A DNA stretch of 64,000 nucleotides from DVEG01 sp964405435 (GCA_964405435.1 CAYOOD010000030.1:1-64000); one strand, 5' to 3'. Positions 17,003 through 26,496 are shown, numbered from the stretch's first letter. The notes: generated by a model not told the origin, from the sequence alone. Numbers and translations: made by a program.

Positions 17003-18391
17003 TCAGCCTTCCTCCTTTCCCCGTCTCAACCGCACCATAAAAAATCCATCCATCTGATGTCGGTGGGGCCAAACTTTCACCCAGCCTTCAGGCGTCGCAA
17101 ACGGGGCGGCGGGAGAATCAGGGGCAGGCGGTTCGATTTTCCAGTTGGGGTGGCGCTCCAGAAAGGCGCGAATCAGGGTTTCATTCTCTAAAGGATGCAA
17201 CGTACAGGTTGCGTAAACCAAGATCCCGCCTTCTTTCAACCACCCCGCCACTTGTTCGAGCAGTTTTCCCTGCAAGTCGGCGAGTTCCCGGACATTTTCT
17301 GAGGTGTGCCGCCAGCGAGCGTCGGCGCGTCGGTGCAGGGTGCCCAATCCCGAACACGGGGCGTCTAGCAGCGCGCGATCGACGGCTTTCTCAAACTGCG
17401 AGAATTTGAGGAGATCGCCGGTGAGAATTTCTATCGATTTGTGCTGCAAGCGTTCCGCATTTTCTCCGAGCTTTTTCAGCCGGGATTCTGTTTTGTCGCA
17501 GGCGATAATTTTTCCCTCATCCCGCATTAATTCTGCAAGGTGAGTCGTTTTCCCTCCCGGCGCAGCACAGGCATCGAAAACCACCTCACCCGGTTGCGGA
17601 TCGAGCAAATAACCAACCAGTTGCGCGCTGCTATCCTGCACCGACCACCATCCTTCCCTGTATCCGGGCAAATTTTGAATCGCGCCCGCACCCCCCGTCA
17701 ACCTCAATGCCTGTGGCAAGTGGGGAGGGCGAGTCACCGACGCGCCGGCTGCCTCTAGCGCTGCCTCAACCTGTTCGACCGACGCCCTTCTCGGATTAAC
17801 GCGCAAGTCAATCGTCGGGGATTTGTTGAACCACTTGCAGAGCTGTTCTGCTTCCTCAAAACCGAGCTGTTCTATCCACAATTGCACGATCCAGTCGGGG
17901 AAGCTGTGCAAAATTCCCAGACGTTCTGCGGGATTTTCTGGCAGTTGCAGGGGATCGTCGGCGGGCGGATGCAATTCACTGTCTATCTTGCCAGCGGAAT
18001 CCTTCCCCAGGCGGATGTATTGTCGCAACAAAGCATTGACAAATCCTGCAAGTCCTGCTAAAGAATTTTGCTTGCAGAGTTCTACTGCGGTATCGACGGC
18101 GGCGGCGGCGGGAATGTCGCTGAGATAGCGCAGTTGATAGAAGCCCAGATGCAGGATTGTTCGCAAGTCTGGGGGTTGTTGGTTGGATTTTTTCTTAGCG
18201 AGTTGGTCGATGAGGGCGTCGAGGGTTCGCATCCGGCGGACGCACCCGTAAACTAATTCGGTTGCCAAACGGCGATCGGCATCGCTGAGCTTGGCTTGAC
18301 GCAGCCAGCGATCGAGGGCGATATCGGCGAATGCGCCCCGGCGGTGTACGTCTCGAAGTGCTAGAAAGGCGATTTGACGGGGATTGTCCAT
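17003..18391 (-). CDS. rsmB: 16S rRNA m5C967 methyltransferase
   Basis: RsmB (Sun/Fmu) methylates C967 of 16S rRNA using SAM. The 462 residues contain an N-terminal NusB-like RNA-binding domain (about 1-140, DNPRQIAFLALRDVHRRGAF) and a C-terminal Rossmann methyltransferase. The SAM loop is DACAAPGGKTTHLA. The two catalytic cysteines lie in DAPCSGLGTLHRR (motif IV) and YATCTLHPLENE (motif VI). It is followed by the TerB-like gene in a probable two-gene unit. Confidence 0.95.
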   Translation of the reverse strand: MDNPRQIAFLALRDVHRRGAFADIALDRWLRQAKLSDADRRLATELVYGCVRRMRTLDALIDQLAKKKSNQQPPDLRTILHLGFYQLRYLSDIPAAAAVDTAVELCKQNSLAGLAGFVNALLRQYIRLGKDSAGKIDSELHPPADDPLQLPENPAERLGILHSFPDWIVQLWIEQLGFEEAEQLCKWFNKSPTIDLRVNPRRASVEQVEAALEAAGASVTRPPHLPQALRLTGGAGAIQNLPGYREGWWSVQDSSAQLVGYLLDPQPGEVVFDACAAPGGKTTHLAELMRDEGKIIACDKTESRLKKLGENAERLQHKSIEILTGDLLKFSQFEKAVDRALLDAPCSGLGTLHRRADARWRHTSENVRELADLQGKLLEQVAGWLKEGGILVYATCTLHPLENETLIRAFLERHPNWKIEPPAPDSPAAPFATPEGWVKVWPHRHQMDGFFMVRLRRGKEEG

Positions 18392-18725
18392 AGAAATTTA
18401 AGAATTTGAACCGCAGAGTACGCAGAGAATGCGGAGGAAGTCTCTCGTGACGGGAAAGCGCGCTTTTCCGTATTTGACAGGCGGCGATAAATTTTAGGTG
18501 ACGTAGATTTGGGGTTTGAGATTCAGTGCCGCGCTTTCTAATGCAGCTTGGCGCGGTGAAAACCAGTATTTTTGTCTGGAAAACGCGAGGGCGATCGCAG
18601 AAGTTAGCATGACTGCACAAAAAGACGCGATCGCCTCTAACAAGACGAGGTGCCGGAACAGTTTATCTCACCCCCGACACCTTCGATAAACGGCTGCGCA
18701 ATTCTTGGTGAAAAATCCAGCTTTC
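18392..18725. other. Gap between rsmB and an upstream conserved gene
   Basis: A 334-bp stretch with no supported gene. Only very short open frames occur, such as one of 26 codons near 18609. Confidence 0.4.
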
Positions 18726-19493
18726 TCAGCGTAGTTTTTTCTTTTTAAACAGGTTCGGCGGTCTTTCTGCCGGGGGAACTTCCGGTATTTCTGGTTTCGG
18801 AGGTTCGGCGGCAGGAGCAGCAGACTGTTTCGGAACTGGCGACTTGATGACGGGTTTCTGACCAGATGGTTTGCCGGGAGGCTGTTTGCCTTTGCCTTTT
18901 TTACCCTTTTTCGGTTCTTCTTTTGGCGGCAGCTCGAACACGATTTGGGCCATGAAGTTCGCATCTTCTAGAATCAGCTTGTTTCCCTCACGGCTGACAT
19001 CGAAATCCCAGAACTGGCCATCTACTTTTCCCGGTAAGAATCCTTCAATAGCCAAAATGAAGGGCTGGTATTTCTTTCTCAGTTGTTTCTCTGGGGGGAC
19101 GATATTGCGACAGATGCGGATGTTGATCGTACCGGTGTGGGGGTCTTGATTGACAATCTCGCCCCGCACGGAAAAATAGTCCACGCCTGCGCTCACGTCC
19201 TCGATCGTTTGCCCTTCTAGGGGCAGGCGCAGATTTTTTAGCTGCATGTGCAGGACATTTTCGTCGGTTCTGGGCCACGCAACCCAGACGTGTTCGGTTT
19301 CGATCAGTTCCGGTTTGAGCTTGATCAGCCAGCCGGCAGTCTCTGTCAGGTTGGCTGGCAGTATAGTGCCATCCTCCATGACGATAGTGCCTCGGGTGAT
19401 CTTCTTTTGACTGGGCAGATAGCGCCCGCGCACGATGCCGATCGCCCTAAACTCCAATGGCATTATGGGCGGTAGCAATACGAGATTTGTCAT
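18726..19493 (-). CDS. Conserved cyanobacterial protein, unknown function
   Basis: 255 residues in two parts. Residues 1-190 look like a folded beta-rich domain (MPLEFRAIGIVRGRYLPSQ, then GTIVMEDGTILPANL and LEGQTIEDVSAGVDYF). The tail of about 65 residues is rich in Lys, Pro and Gly (PKKGKKGKGKQPPGKPSGQK and PEVPPAERPPNLFKKKKLR), is probably disordered, and could bind nucleic acid or a ribosome. It lies upstream of rsmB on the same strand with a 334-bp gap. No function is assigned. Confidence 0.65.
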   Translation of the reverse strand: MTNLVLLPPIMPLEFRAIGIVRGRYLPSQKKITRGTIVMEDGTILPANLTETAGWLIKLKPELIETEHVWVAWPRTDENVLHMQLKNLRLPLEGQTIEDVSAGVDYFSVRGEIVNQDPHTGTINIRICRNIVPPEKQLRKKYQPFILAIEGFLPGKVDGQFWDFDVSREGNKLILEDANFMAQIVFELPPKEEPKKGKKGKGKQPPGKPSGQKPVIKSPVPKQSAAPAAEPPKPEIPEVPPAERPPNLFKKKKLR

Positions 19494-19747
19494 AGCGCGG
19501 AGTTCTCCAACTTCTACTCTCTAATTATTTTCGTTCGCCTGATAGCAAAATAATTGCTTATTTAAGCTTAAGGTTCTAATTTCTCATAAATTTTTAACTG
19601 ACAGGCGCTTTCTGGCTGATTTGGTTAAGATATTCTCAGTGCGGTGAGGGCTTTGCTTGTGCTGTCAAGCTCCCCAACTTTTCGCCCAGAACGCTCCCTC
19701 TGGCAGCTTTCTGGGTGATAGCGGCGTGCTCGTCAAACTAGAAAACC

Positions 19748-21079
19748 ATGACAACCGACCCAAAATCTCCCCACGCAATTCAACCTGAGTCCAATGTAAC
19801 GCTTTCCAGCGCCAATGGAGCCAAAGACCCGATCGCAAATGGAAACGGGGCGGCAGTTGAGCCAACGGCAGCGATCGCTGCAAGCGGACACTCACAACTC
19901 TTACCGAGCCCTCCTGCCGAGGCGATCGCAACTGCCAAACAGTCGCCTGGTGAAGTTTGGAGAGCCAGTCCGACCGTGGCGATCTTGGCGGGTATCGCCC
20001 TGACGATCGCGGGTTTGGCCATTAATAACCTGTTTCTGGGACTGTCGGGCGCGTTCGCGACCCTGCTAGTATCCGTTTTAGTCATTTTACCTCGGTTGCA
20101 AGCCGTCCTCGATGAATTAATGCCCGCGCGAACGCGAGTGCAACTCGTCGCTGTTTTGGGCATCTTGACGGCACTGCTGGGTTCGCTGAAATTTTTTGGC
20201 GTCTACGATCGCCTCGCGGCTCTCAGTCGCCAGATCGACTGGGATGCCTTCGGCTCAATGGCTGAATGGATTGGAGCCTTGGGGCAAATCTTCATTGCCA
20301 TCTTAGCCGTGTACATTGCTTGGCAGCAGTACGTCATTTCTCGCGACTTGACGCTAGAGCAAAACCGCCTCACTACCCAGCAAAACATCCTCACCCAGCA
20401 ACAAACCATTGATGCCTACTTTCAGGGCATCTCCGATTTAGCCTTGGATGACGAGGGCTTGTTAGAAGATTGGCCCCAAGAGCGCGCCTTTTCAGAAGGG
20501 CGCACGGCAGCGATTCTCAGCAGCGTCGATGCAGCCGGGAAAGCCAAGGTGCTGCGGTTTTTATCCCAGTCCAGATTGCTCACACCGCTGAGGCGCGATC
20601 GCCACTTGGGGCGACCGATTCTCAATGGCACTGGCGGTTACGAAGAAGATCGCAACGACGGCGTGCGCGTCATCGATCTGGGCATCATGCTAGCCGGAGC
20701 CAATCTCGCCGGCACCGACTTGCGCTGGACAGAATTGAGCGATGCCAATCTCATTCGCGCCAAACTCATAGGCTGCGATCTCGTTAAAGCCAACCTCTCC
20801 CGCACTATCTTGTACGAAGCCGATCTCAAAGGTGCCGATCTCAAAGGCGCTCGCTTATACTACGGCTCCGTCGAACATGCCTCCCCGCGCAGCCGCACCG
20901 ATCGCCCCAACTACCAAACCGGGGAATATACAGGAGCCGTGATTGAAAATGCAGATTTTACTGATGTCCAGGGGCTTTCAGACTCCCAGCGCTACTACTG
21001 CTGCGCGTGGTGCGGTTCTCAAAGCCGAGCTACGATTCCGGGGGGTTGCGATGGCATTCCCAATAAACTAGGACGGTGA
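19748..21079 (+). CDS. Membrane protein with pentapeptide repeats
   Basis: 443 residues. The N-terminal 80 are disordered (Ala/Ser/Pro-rich). Hydrophobic segments follow at about 78-105, 112-125, 133-148 and 176-195. A short coiled coil (about 205-225, LEQNRLTTQQNILTQQQ) leads into a cytosolic part. Pentapeptide repeats of A(D/N)Lxx type start near 315 (LAGANLAGTDLRWTELSDAN, then LIRAKLIGCDLVKANLSRTI), forming a right-handed beta-helix. The C-terminus has a Cys pair cluster (YYCCAWCGS). Such proteins are common in cyanobacteria; the function is unknown. Confidence 0.8.
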   Translation: MTTDPKSPHAIQPESNVTLSSANGAKDPIANGNGAAVEPTAAIAASGHSQLLPSPPAEAIATAKQSPGEVWRASPTVAILAGIALTIAGLAINNLFLGLSGAFATLLVSVLVILPRLQAVLDELMPARTRVQLVAVLGILTALLGSLKFFGVYDRLAALSRQIDWDAFGSMAEWIGALGQIFIAILAVYIAWQQYVISRDLTLEQNRLTTQQNILTQQQTIDAYFQGISDLALDDEGLLEDWPQERAFSEGRTAAILSSVDAAGKAKVLRFLSQSRLLTPLRRDRHLGRPILNGTGGYEEDRNDGVRVIDLGIMLAGANLAGTDLRWTELSDANLIRAKLIGCDLVKANLSRTILYEADLKGADLKGARLYYGSVEHASPRSRTDRPNYQTGEYTGAVIENADFTDVQGLSDSQRYYCCAWCGSQSRATIPGGCDGIPNKLGR

Positions 21080-21207
21080 ATTGGTAATTGGGAATAGGGC
21101 ACGGTGCATGGGGCATTGGATAGAGGGAAGAACAATCCCAGCAATTCCCTTTTTCCTCAGTAACAATTACCCGTTACCCATTACCGCTTTCCGAAGGCCC
21201 CATGCTT

Positions 21208-21768
21208 TTAATTCTCCGTCGGAAACGTCCCCCGTTTTTTGCGCGCTTCCATTGCTCTTTCTAATACTTCCAGCAGTCCGGGCGCTTCTTCTTGCAGCGT
21301 CAGCAGCAACCTTTCCCCCATATCTTCGTCGCCCGGGTCTTCGCCAGTTTCCATAACGTGTTTCAGGCGCGGCATGGCTACGTCATCGACAATTTGAATT
21401 AATCCACTCAAACAGCGGTTGAATTGTCTTTCTGTTAGAATCGAATCTTCTAGAGGAAATTCAATAATTGCCCGAATTTCTCCGTCAGTTGGATCGTACT
21501 CCCATTGCAGCATTTTTGTTTCCCAAGAAATGCAGAGCATTGCTTGCAAAATAGCATCTTTGTGGGGATGATCTTGGATGCCAGAAAGCACTTGGGGGGC
21601 AAATAATTTAAAAAATTCTCCGTCTTCGTCGAGCTGAATTACGATGAGGAAATTTTCCACATTCTCAGCCGCCACTCCTGTAATAATGCGACTATTTTCT
21701 CCATCTACCTTGTATTGCCACCCTCTTTCGTCCAGATAATGGGCAATCTGTTCCAAGGTCGCGGCCAT
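21208..21768 (-). CDS. YbjN-domain protein
   Basis: 186 residues. The N-terminal 150 resemble YbjN/type III secretion chaperone-like sensory-transduction regulators: an LEQIAHYLDERGWQYKVD helix, the beta-strand block NFLIVIQLDEDGEFFKLFAPQV and the helix ILQAMLCISWETKMLQWEYDPTDGEIR. The acidic C-terminus (EDPGDEDMGERLLLTL) is typical of the cyanobacterial form. The role is unknown; YbjN folds usually bind partner proteins. Confidence 0.75.
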   Translation of the reverse strand: MAATLEQIAHYLDERGWQYKVDGENSRIITGVAAENVENFLIVIQLDEDGEFFKLFAPQVLSGIQDHPHKDAILQAMLCISWETKMLQWEYDPTDGEIRAIIEFPLEDSILTERQFNRCLSGLIQIVDDVAMPRLKHVMETGEDPGDEDMGERLLLTLQEEAPGLLEVLERAMEARKKRGTFPTEN

Positions 21769-21965
21769 GAGATCCTCCTGGGTGAAAAAGAGAAAACTTT
21801 AAGCAGCTAAAAAACTGGTGAGAGCTTGCTAATGTCGAGGGCCAATTTTATTTAGAGCTGAAATAGACCTCAATCCTGTCAATCATAGCAAAGTACAAAG
21901 CCTGACGGCTGAACTCGTCGCGGCTGCCGGCAAAAGACTTGCACGGGAGCCACGAGCGATCGGGT

Positions 21966-22979
21966 TCAGCCAACGGCCACGGTTTGGCCAGTTTCAGCCG
22001 AGCGACGGGCGGCGTCGGCAACTTTCAGGGCGTACAAGCTCGCCTCGGGGGCGATGTAGAGAGGAGTGCCGTCTATTAAGTGGTCTAAAACCATCGCCGT
22101 GTCTTTGGCAAAGAGCCCCCGGCGGCTCCCCACTTCGACGGCAGTGATTTCGCTGCCCCGCACGAGCCGTCCCTCGTCTCCGTCGAAAATCAAGGTGCCG
22201 CGATCGCCGTGAACTTCCAGCTTGCGTTCGGTTTGCCAGAAAATTTCCCCTTTGCCGTAAACCACCTCGGCAATCACGCCGCTGTTGAAGCGCAGTTGGG
22301 CCGTACACAGACAGGCAGTGAAATAGCCCGATTCCGTTTGAGGCGGCGGGGCATCCCAGTATTGCGCTTGGCAGCTAGCGGTTTCTACTCGGCCAAATAC
22401 GTCAGTCAGTCGCTGCACGCGGGAGAGGGCACCGACGAGGGGAAAGCCAAATAAATGGCGCTGATAGCTCCAGCGGCGGGGTGCCGGTCGCTGGGGGCTG
22501 AGGGTGGCATAGCGGACGTAAAAAACTCGGCCCGCGTCCGGCAAGGATTTCGCGAATGCCTGATGCACGCCGCCAAGCAGTTCCAAGTGTTCGACGTGCA
22601 GGAGTTTGCCGGCGTTTTCTGACAGGGCAATAATTTCGGAAGCTTCGGCAACATCCAAGGCGAGAGGATATTCGACAACGACGTGCTTTCCTGCTAAAAT
22701 CGCCGCTTTGGCGATCGCCCCGTGATCGCGACTGACGGTAGCAATTATGACTAAATCTATATCTTCCCGCTCTACTAGCTTGCGCCACGAAACTGCCGCC
22801 TCGGTTTGATAGGTTTGGGCAAATTCCTCGGTTTTTTCCGGCAGGTGACCGGCTACGGCGACTAGCCGCGATCGCCCATCCGCTAATAGCGCCTGCGCTC
22901 GCAACTTGGCAGCATACCCAGTCCCAACCAAACCGATCCTTATAGGAAGCCTTGCCGCCAATTTAATATTTAAATCCAT
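21966..22979 (-). CDS. bvdR: Probable biliverdin reductase (Gfo/Idh/MocA fold)
   Basis: NAD(P)H-dependent oxidoreductase of the Gfo/Idh/MocA fold, about 337 residues. The dinucleotide loop is IGLVGTGYAAKLRAQ. The usual catalytic EKP motif is EYPLAL, as in cyanobacterial biliverdin reductase. Further BvdR-like blocks are LLHVEHLELLGGVHQA, GFPLVGALSRVQRLTD, EVVYGKGEIFWQTE, LEVHGDRGTLIF and VGSRRGLF. BvdR reduces biliverdin IXalpha to bilirubin and affects phycobilisome assembly. The frame opens at 23051, but the ATG at 22979 (MDLNIKLAARLPIRIG) fits the family. It stands alone, 480 bp from petF on the opposite strand. Confidence 0.8.
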   Translation of the reverse strand: MDLNIKLAARLPIRIGLVGTGYAAKLRAQALLADGRSRLVAVAGHLPEKTEEFAQTYQTEAAVSWRKLVEREDIDLVIIATVSRDHGAIAKAAILAGKHVVVEYPLALDVAEASEIIALSENAGKLLHVEHLELLGGVHQAFAKSLPDAGRVFYVRYATLSPQRPAPRRWSYQRHLFGFPLVGALSRVQRLTDVFGRVETASCQAQYWDAPPPQTESGYFTACLCTAQLRFNSGVIAEVVYGKGEIFWQTERKLEVHGDRGTLIFDGDEGRLVRGSEITAVEVGSRRGLFAKDTAMVLDHLIDGTPLYIAPEASLYALKVADAARRSAETGQTVAVG

Positions 22980-23461
22980 GACCTTACCAGAAACAGTGAC
23001 AAATTGCAAGCTTTTCGCAGAAAAGAACATACCCTGGTTGCAACAAGGCAACTTCCGCGTCTACTCATTGCAGCAGGAGGCTAGCTACAGCCCTCAAGAT
23101 ATAAGTAAATAAGATTAAACCAGGACTTTTAATTAATTAATCCCGTTCAACTTATCGGGCAATTGGATGTTACATATTTTAAAGAGCCTGTAAAGGCGGC
23201 GGGGCTGGAAACCAACCTCGCCACTCGAACTACCTTGGCTGCTTGTTCTGGTCGTGACTGACTGGAACCCGATCGCCAGTCGGGGCGTTCGCGGGAGGAG
23301 CTACCCCATAGTGTAGCGAAAGCGGCCTGCTGTTCCGCTTGTCCCGCAGTTTCAAAACGCTTGCTTCTGAGTCAACCGCCAGACATTGGAGTTCATAGCT
23401 ATCGCTCAGGTGGCTCAGACACTTTTACGCTGCCGTATTACACATTTGAGAGGAACGCTGC
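22980..23461. other. Divergent intergenic region, bvdR/petF
   Basis: 482 bp between divergent genes, so it should hold promoters for both. The ribosome binding site for petF is GAGAGGAA. No regulator site stands out by eye. Confidence 0.4.
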
Positions 23462-23761
23462 ATGGCAACTTACAAAGTCACGCTCATCAACGAATCAGAA
23501 GGGCTGAACACCACGATCGACGTGGACGACGATACCTACATTCTCGACGCGGCTGAGGAACAAGGTCTTGACTTGCCCTATTCCTGCCGCGCCGGTGCTT
23601 GCTCCACCTGCGCTGGCAAGATCGTCTCTGGTACTGTAGATCAATCTGACCAGTCATTTTTGGATGACGATCAAATCGAAGGTGGGTATGTCTTAACCTG
23701 CGTTGCTTACCCCACTTCTGACTGCACTATCCAAACTCACAAAGAAGAAGACCTCTACTAA
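23462..23761 (+). CDS. petF: Ferredoxin I [2Fe-2S], plant type
   Basis: Soluble electron carrier that takes electrons from photosystem I and feeds FNR, nitrite reductase, bilin reductases and thioredoxin reductase. The 99 residues match cyanobacterial PetF. Cluster ligands are C42, C47, C50 (SCRAGACSTC) and C80 (YVLTCVAYPTSDC). The acidic surface and the C-terminal KEEDLY are typical. RBS GAGAGGAA lies before the ATG, and a clear hairpin follows 19 bp after the stop, so it is a monocistronic unit. Confidence 0.97.
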   Translation: MATYKVTLINESEGLNTTIDVDDDTYILDAAEEQGLDLPYSCRAGACSTCAGKIVSGTVDQSDQSFLDDDQIEGGYVLTCVAYPTSDCTIQTHKEEDLY

Positions 23762-23779
23762 GCAGGTCCCCCTGTAGGA

Positions 23780-23816
23780 GACAGAGAGCTTGACTTATTC
23801 CTGATGGCTCTCTGTC
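23780..23816 (+). terminator. petF terminator hairpin
   Basis: A perfect 10-bp stem GACAGAGAGC/GCTCTCTGTC with a 17-base loop, 19 bp downstream of the petF stop. The T tract is poor (TTCGG). Confidence 0.65.
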
Positions 23817-23878
23817 TTCGGGCAAATGCTACGATTGAGTTTTCAGTTGATTGGTGCTTTGGAGATAATTCACCACTT

Positions 23879-23899
23879 GGGACGCTCGTAAAGCGTCCC
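23879..23899. repeat. Short hairpin GGGACGCT
   Basis: Inverted repeat GGGACGCT-CGTAA-AGCGTCCC between petF and the convergent SpoIID-domain gene. It may be a second terminator or a dispersed palindrome. Confidence 0.5.
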
Positions 23900-24009
23900 T
23901 TATTCATCGGCAATAAAAATTTAATATCTCGCTAAAATCAATGCAATTTATAGAGATTCACTATAACTCAAGCGGCTCCTAAAAAAGCCGAAAAGTGGTA
24001 AGAGGTTAT

Positions 24010-24059
24010 GGGGAATTGGCTGAACGCCGTGAATATTCACGTCTTTCAGTCGGTTCCCC
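24010..24059. repeat. 50-bp imperfect palindrome
   Basis: Centred on the perfect 14-mer CGTGAATATTCACG (24028-24041) and extended by imperfect arms out to GGGGAA at 24010 and TTCCCC at 24059. It lies just beyond the SpoIID-domain gene stop and could form a long hairpin. Confidence 0.7.
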
Positions 24060-24123
24060 ATTCCTCATTACTCGTTCTCTTCTGAGTAGCCACTTGAGTT
24101 GGCTGGGTTTGGGGGATCGGGCA

Positions 24124-25890
24124 TTAGTTGCTTGCACTCGGCTGTGTGGCATCGATCGCGGGATCTCGCCAAAGGGCGATCGCTTCGCTGATGGGCTGGA
24201 TGGAAGTTCCGGGATAGTAGAAACTCAGAATGCGCGAACTCGACCAACCTATCTCGGCGAGTTTGTACGAGCCGCTTTGGCTCAATCCCACGCCGTGTCC
24301 GAATCCACCCCCGACAAACGCAAAACCCCAGAGGACTTTCTCGGGTTGGTAAATCGGCTCCACATAAAATAAGGTACTCAAGGGAGCGTAGAATCCTCTG
24401 AAAATCTCGTCTTTCTCTAGTTCAACCCTGCCGCGATCGGTGGTGACGGCTAGTTTCAGAACTCGTCCCGACGGGGCGCGCTTGACCACTTGCACGTCTT
24501 TAATGGTTTGAAAATTTGCCAGGGGATGTTTTTTCTCTTTGAGATACTCTTTGAGGTTTTTGTTCATCTGAGCCAGAGAACTCGGCTCGCGCCAGCGGAA
24601 TACTTCCCAGTCATCCCCATTAAACCCTTTTGTGAGGTTGATAAAGCGCCGGAAGTTGGACTCGATCGCCAAACTCTGCTCGGACAAGTTCCAAATATTA
24701 TTGGCGGAATCCACCACCGCCTGCAGGTAGGGGCGATCGGCTCCGTGCCACACGTCGCTAAATGAAGCCGTGACGCCGCCACTGCTGGAAAAATACAGGG
24801 CATCCACTAATTCGTTTTGATAGGTGAGCACTTGACCGGCAGTGTTGGCGATCGCCCGATCGACTTGCGGCCACGTTTCGCTCACGCCCTTGTAAACCTG
24901 GCACTCGGTATCTGCACACAATTGGTAATTATCCACCGCAAACCGCCGCAAATTTCTCAGCGCGTAAGTCCTGGCTATAATCGCCTGTGCTTCCATCGAC
25001 GCATAGGGAGCCTCTGCTCCGATTTCATAAGGCACCACCCCTCGCAGGTAGGTTTCTAGCGGCACCTCGTTCACTAGGGTGTAGGTGCCGTAGGCATTGG
25101 GTTGTAGGTGCAGGCGTCCCCCGTACAGGCGCTCCGATCGCTCGTCTTTGCCTCGTTTGACGGCGATCGCTCCTGAAGACGACGCGATCTCGACTTGTTC
25201 GCGATCGTAGCGCTGCCCATTCACGACTAAAGTCGCCTGCGGCACTTGCTTGAGGATGTTTGTCTCCAAGTAGGCTGTTTCGTACCCCTGCTGGCGCAAG
25301 CTCTCTACCAGCAACCGCCGCAATAAAGGGGTGCTGTACGTCGCCCGTTTGGCCCACACCTGCCACCGGCGCGGTTGGCTGATTTCTACCTCAATGCCTT
25401 TGGCCCGCCACTCATTGGCCCTGTCTTCAGCATTCTCAAAGCTGCGGTAGCTGCCCAAAACCACCCGTTCCTCTACCACCGGTGCCGATAGTGGCTTCAT
25501 CTGGATTTCTAGCTTTACCTCCGACGCTTGCACGGCGATCGGTTGCCCGTCGTTTCCTTGAAAGCCCAAGATCAGGCGATCGCCCTCCGTTGCCTTCAGC
25601 GTCAATTGGTCACTCGGTTTAGAACCAAACCGCTGCACGACACCGACTCGCAGCTCCATATCTTTGCCACTCTGCGCCCGTGCCGACTCACCAGGAAGTC
25701 CCACCAGACACCCGATCAGCACGCTCCCAGACAACCAGCTCAACCACTTGCTCCCCTCGGCTCGACGTCCTCCCTTCCCGCCGCCAGGAGAGATAGAAGT
25801 CAGTTTATCCCGCAAAGGGAATAATTCAGAAGTTTGCAAAGCCATCTGCTTCAAAGACGAACCTGTTTGCCCCATCAGATGTCTCACCAT
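24124..25890 (-). CDS. SpoIID/LytB-domain protein
   Basis: 588 residues. A membrane or signal segment lies at about 48-70 (WLSWLSGSVLIGCLVGLPG, then AQS), so the protein is probably exported. A SPOR-like stretch follows (ERVVLGSYRSFENAEDRANE). The SpoIID domain spans about 240-570, with VNEVPLETYLRGVVPYEIG, MEAQAIIARTYALRN, SSSGGVTASFSDVW and FGHGVGLSQSGSYKLAEIGW. In spore formers SpoIID is a lytic transglycosylase acting on denuded glycan. The cyanobacterial role is presumably cell-wall remodelling (inference). A start at the internal Met (residue 16, MALQTSELF) is possible. Confidence 0.85.
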   Translation of the reverse strand: MVRHLMGQTGSSLKQMALQTSELFPLRDKLTSISPGGGKGGRRAEGSKWLSWLSGSVLIGCLVGLPGESARAQSGKDMELRVGVVQRFGSKPSDQLTLKATEGDRLILGFQGNDGQPIAVQASEVKLEIQMKPLSAPVVEERVVLGSYRSFENAEDRANEWRAKGIEVEISQPRRWQVWAKRATYSTPLLRRLLVESLRQQGYETAYLETNILKQVPQATLVVNGQRYDREQVEIASSSGAIAVKRGKDERSERLYGGRLHLQPNAYGTYTLVNEVPLETYLRGVVPYEIGAEAPYASMEAQAIIARTYALRNLRRFAVDNYQLCADTECQVYKGVSETWPQVDRAIANTAGQVLTYQNELVDALYFSSSGGVTASFSDVWHGADRPYLQAVVDSANNIWNLSEQSLAIESNFRRFINLTKGFNGDDWEVFRWREPSSLAQMNKNLKEYLKEKKHPLANFQTIKDVQVVKRAPSGRVLKLAVTTDRGRVELEKDEIFRGFYAPLSTLFYVEPIYQPEKVLWGFAFVGGGFGHGVGLSQSGSYKLAEIGWSSSRILSFYYPGTSIQPISEAIALWRDPAIDATQPSASN

Positions 25891-26207
25891 AGCGCGCTTT
25901 TGCCCTCAATAGCCTTCTGCTCCGGACTAGCCCGGACGCTCAGCCACTTCTTATTATGGTTTAACTTACAATCGGCCAAAGCCGCGAAACAGGTTTTTTA
26001 TTTTAAAAGTTCACTTTTTATCTGCCAATTTCTAATTAAAAAGTTTGTTTTTATAAAAGTTTTATCGATTAATGACTATACAAAAATTTGCATATTTAAA
26101 ATAAATTTTTATCATCCTCTCCAGCTTTGTCAGGATTTCTTCACTTTTTCTAGTAACTCGAAGTCATTATGAGTATGATTAAATGAGAAGTCAAAAAGAG
26201 AAACGCA
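25891..26207. other. AT-rich divergent gap
   Basis: Very AT-rich stretch (25960-26120) between the SpoIID-domain gene and srx, which diverge here. It is likely promoter DNA for both; no specific box is called. Confidence 0.4.
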
Positions 26208-26468
26208 ATGAGGATAGAAGAAATACCCATCAGGCGAATTCGCCGCCCCCTGCCGCGACAAAACGACCAAAGCAAAGTAACCGCCCTGATGGAGTCCATC
26301 CAAGCCATCGGACTGCAAGAGCCCATAGACGTTTTGGAAGTAGAGGGAGAATACTACGGCTTTTCTGGCTGCCACCGATTTGAAGCTTGCCAGCGCCTGG
26401 GGCACGAAACCATTCGCTGCAAAGTCCGCCGCGCTCCCCGCTCGGTGTTGCAGATGCACCTCGCCTGA
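26208..26468 (+). CDS. srx: Sulfiredoxin
   Basis: ATP-dependent reductase that repairs sulfinic-acid forms of 2-Cys peroxiredoxins. The 86-residue protein has the ParB-like fold and the family signature FSGCHRFEA, with catalytic C55 followed by His and Arg for ATP phosphate. It also has the N-terminal IPIRRIRRPLPRQN and the C-terminal RCKVRRAPRSVLQMHL. In some cyanobacteria srx is induced by light and oxidants. A hairpin follows the stop, and dps lies 140 bp downstream on the same strand, giving an oxidative-stress group. Confidence 0.92.
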   Translation: MRIEEIPIRRIRRPLPRQNDQSKVTALMESIQAIGLQEPIDVLEVEGEYYGFSGCHRFEACQRLGHETIRCKVRRAPRSVLQMHLA

Positions 26469-26470
26469 AA

Positions 26471-26496
26471 TTTCAGCTCGCCCTGAAGAGCTGAAA
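26471..26496 (+). terminator. srx terminator hairpin
   Basis: TTTCAGCTC/GAGCTGAAA, a 9-bp stem starting 3 bases after the srx stop and followed by TCTTTCC. Confidence 0.55.
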
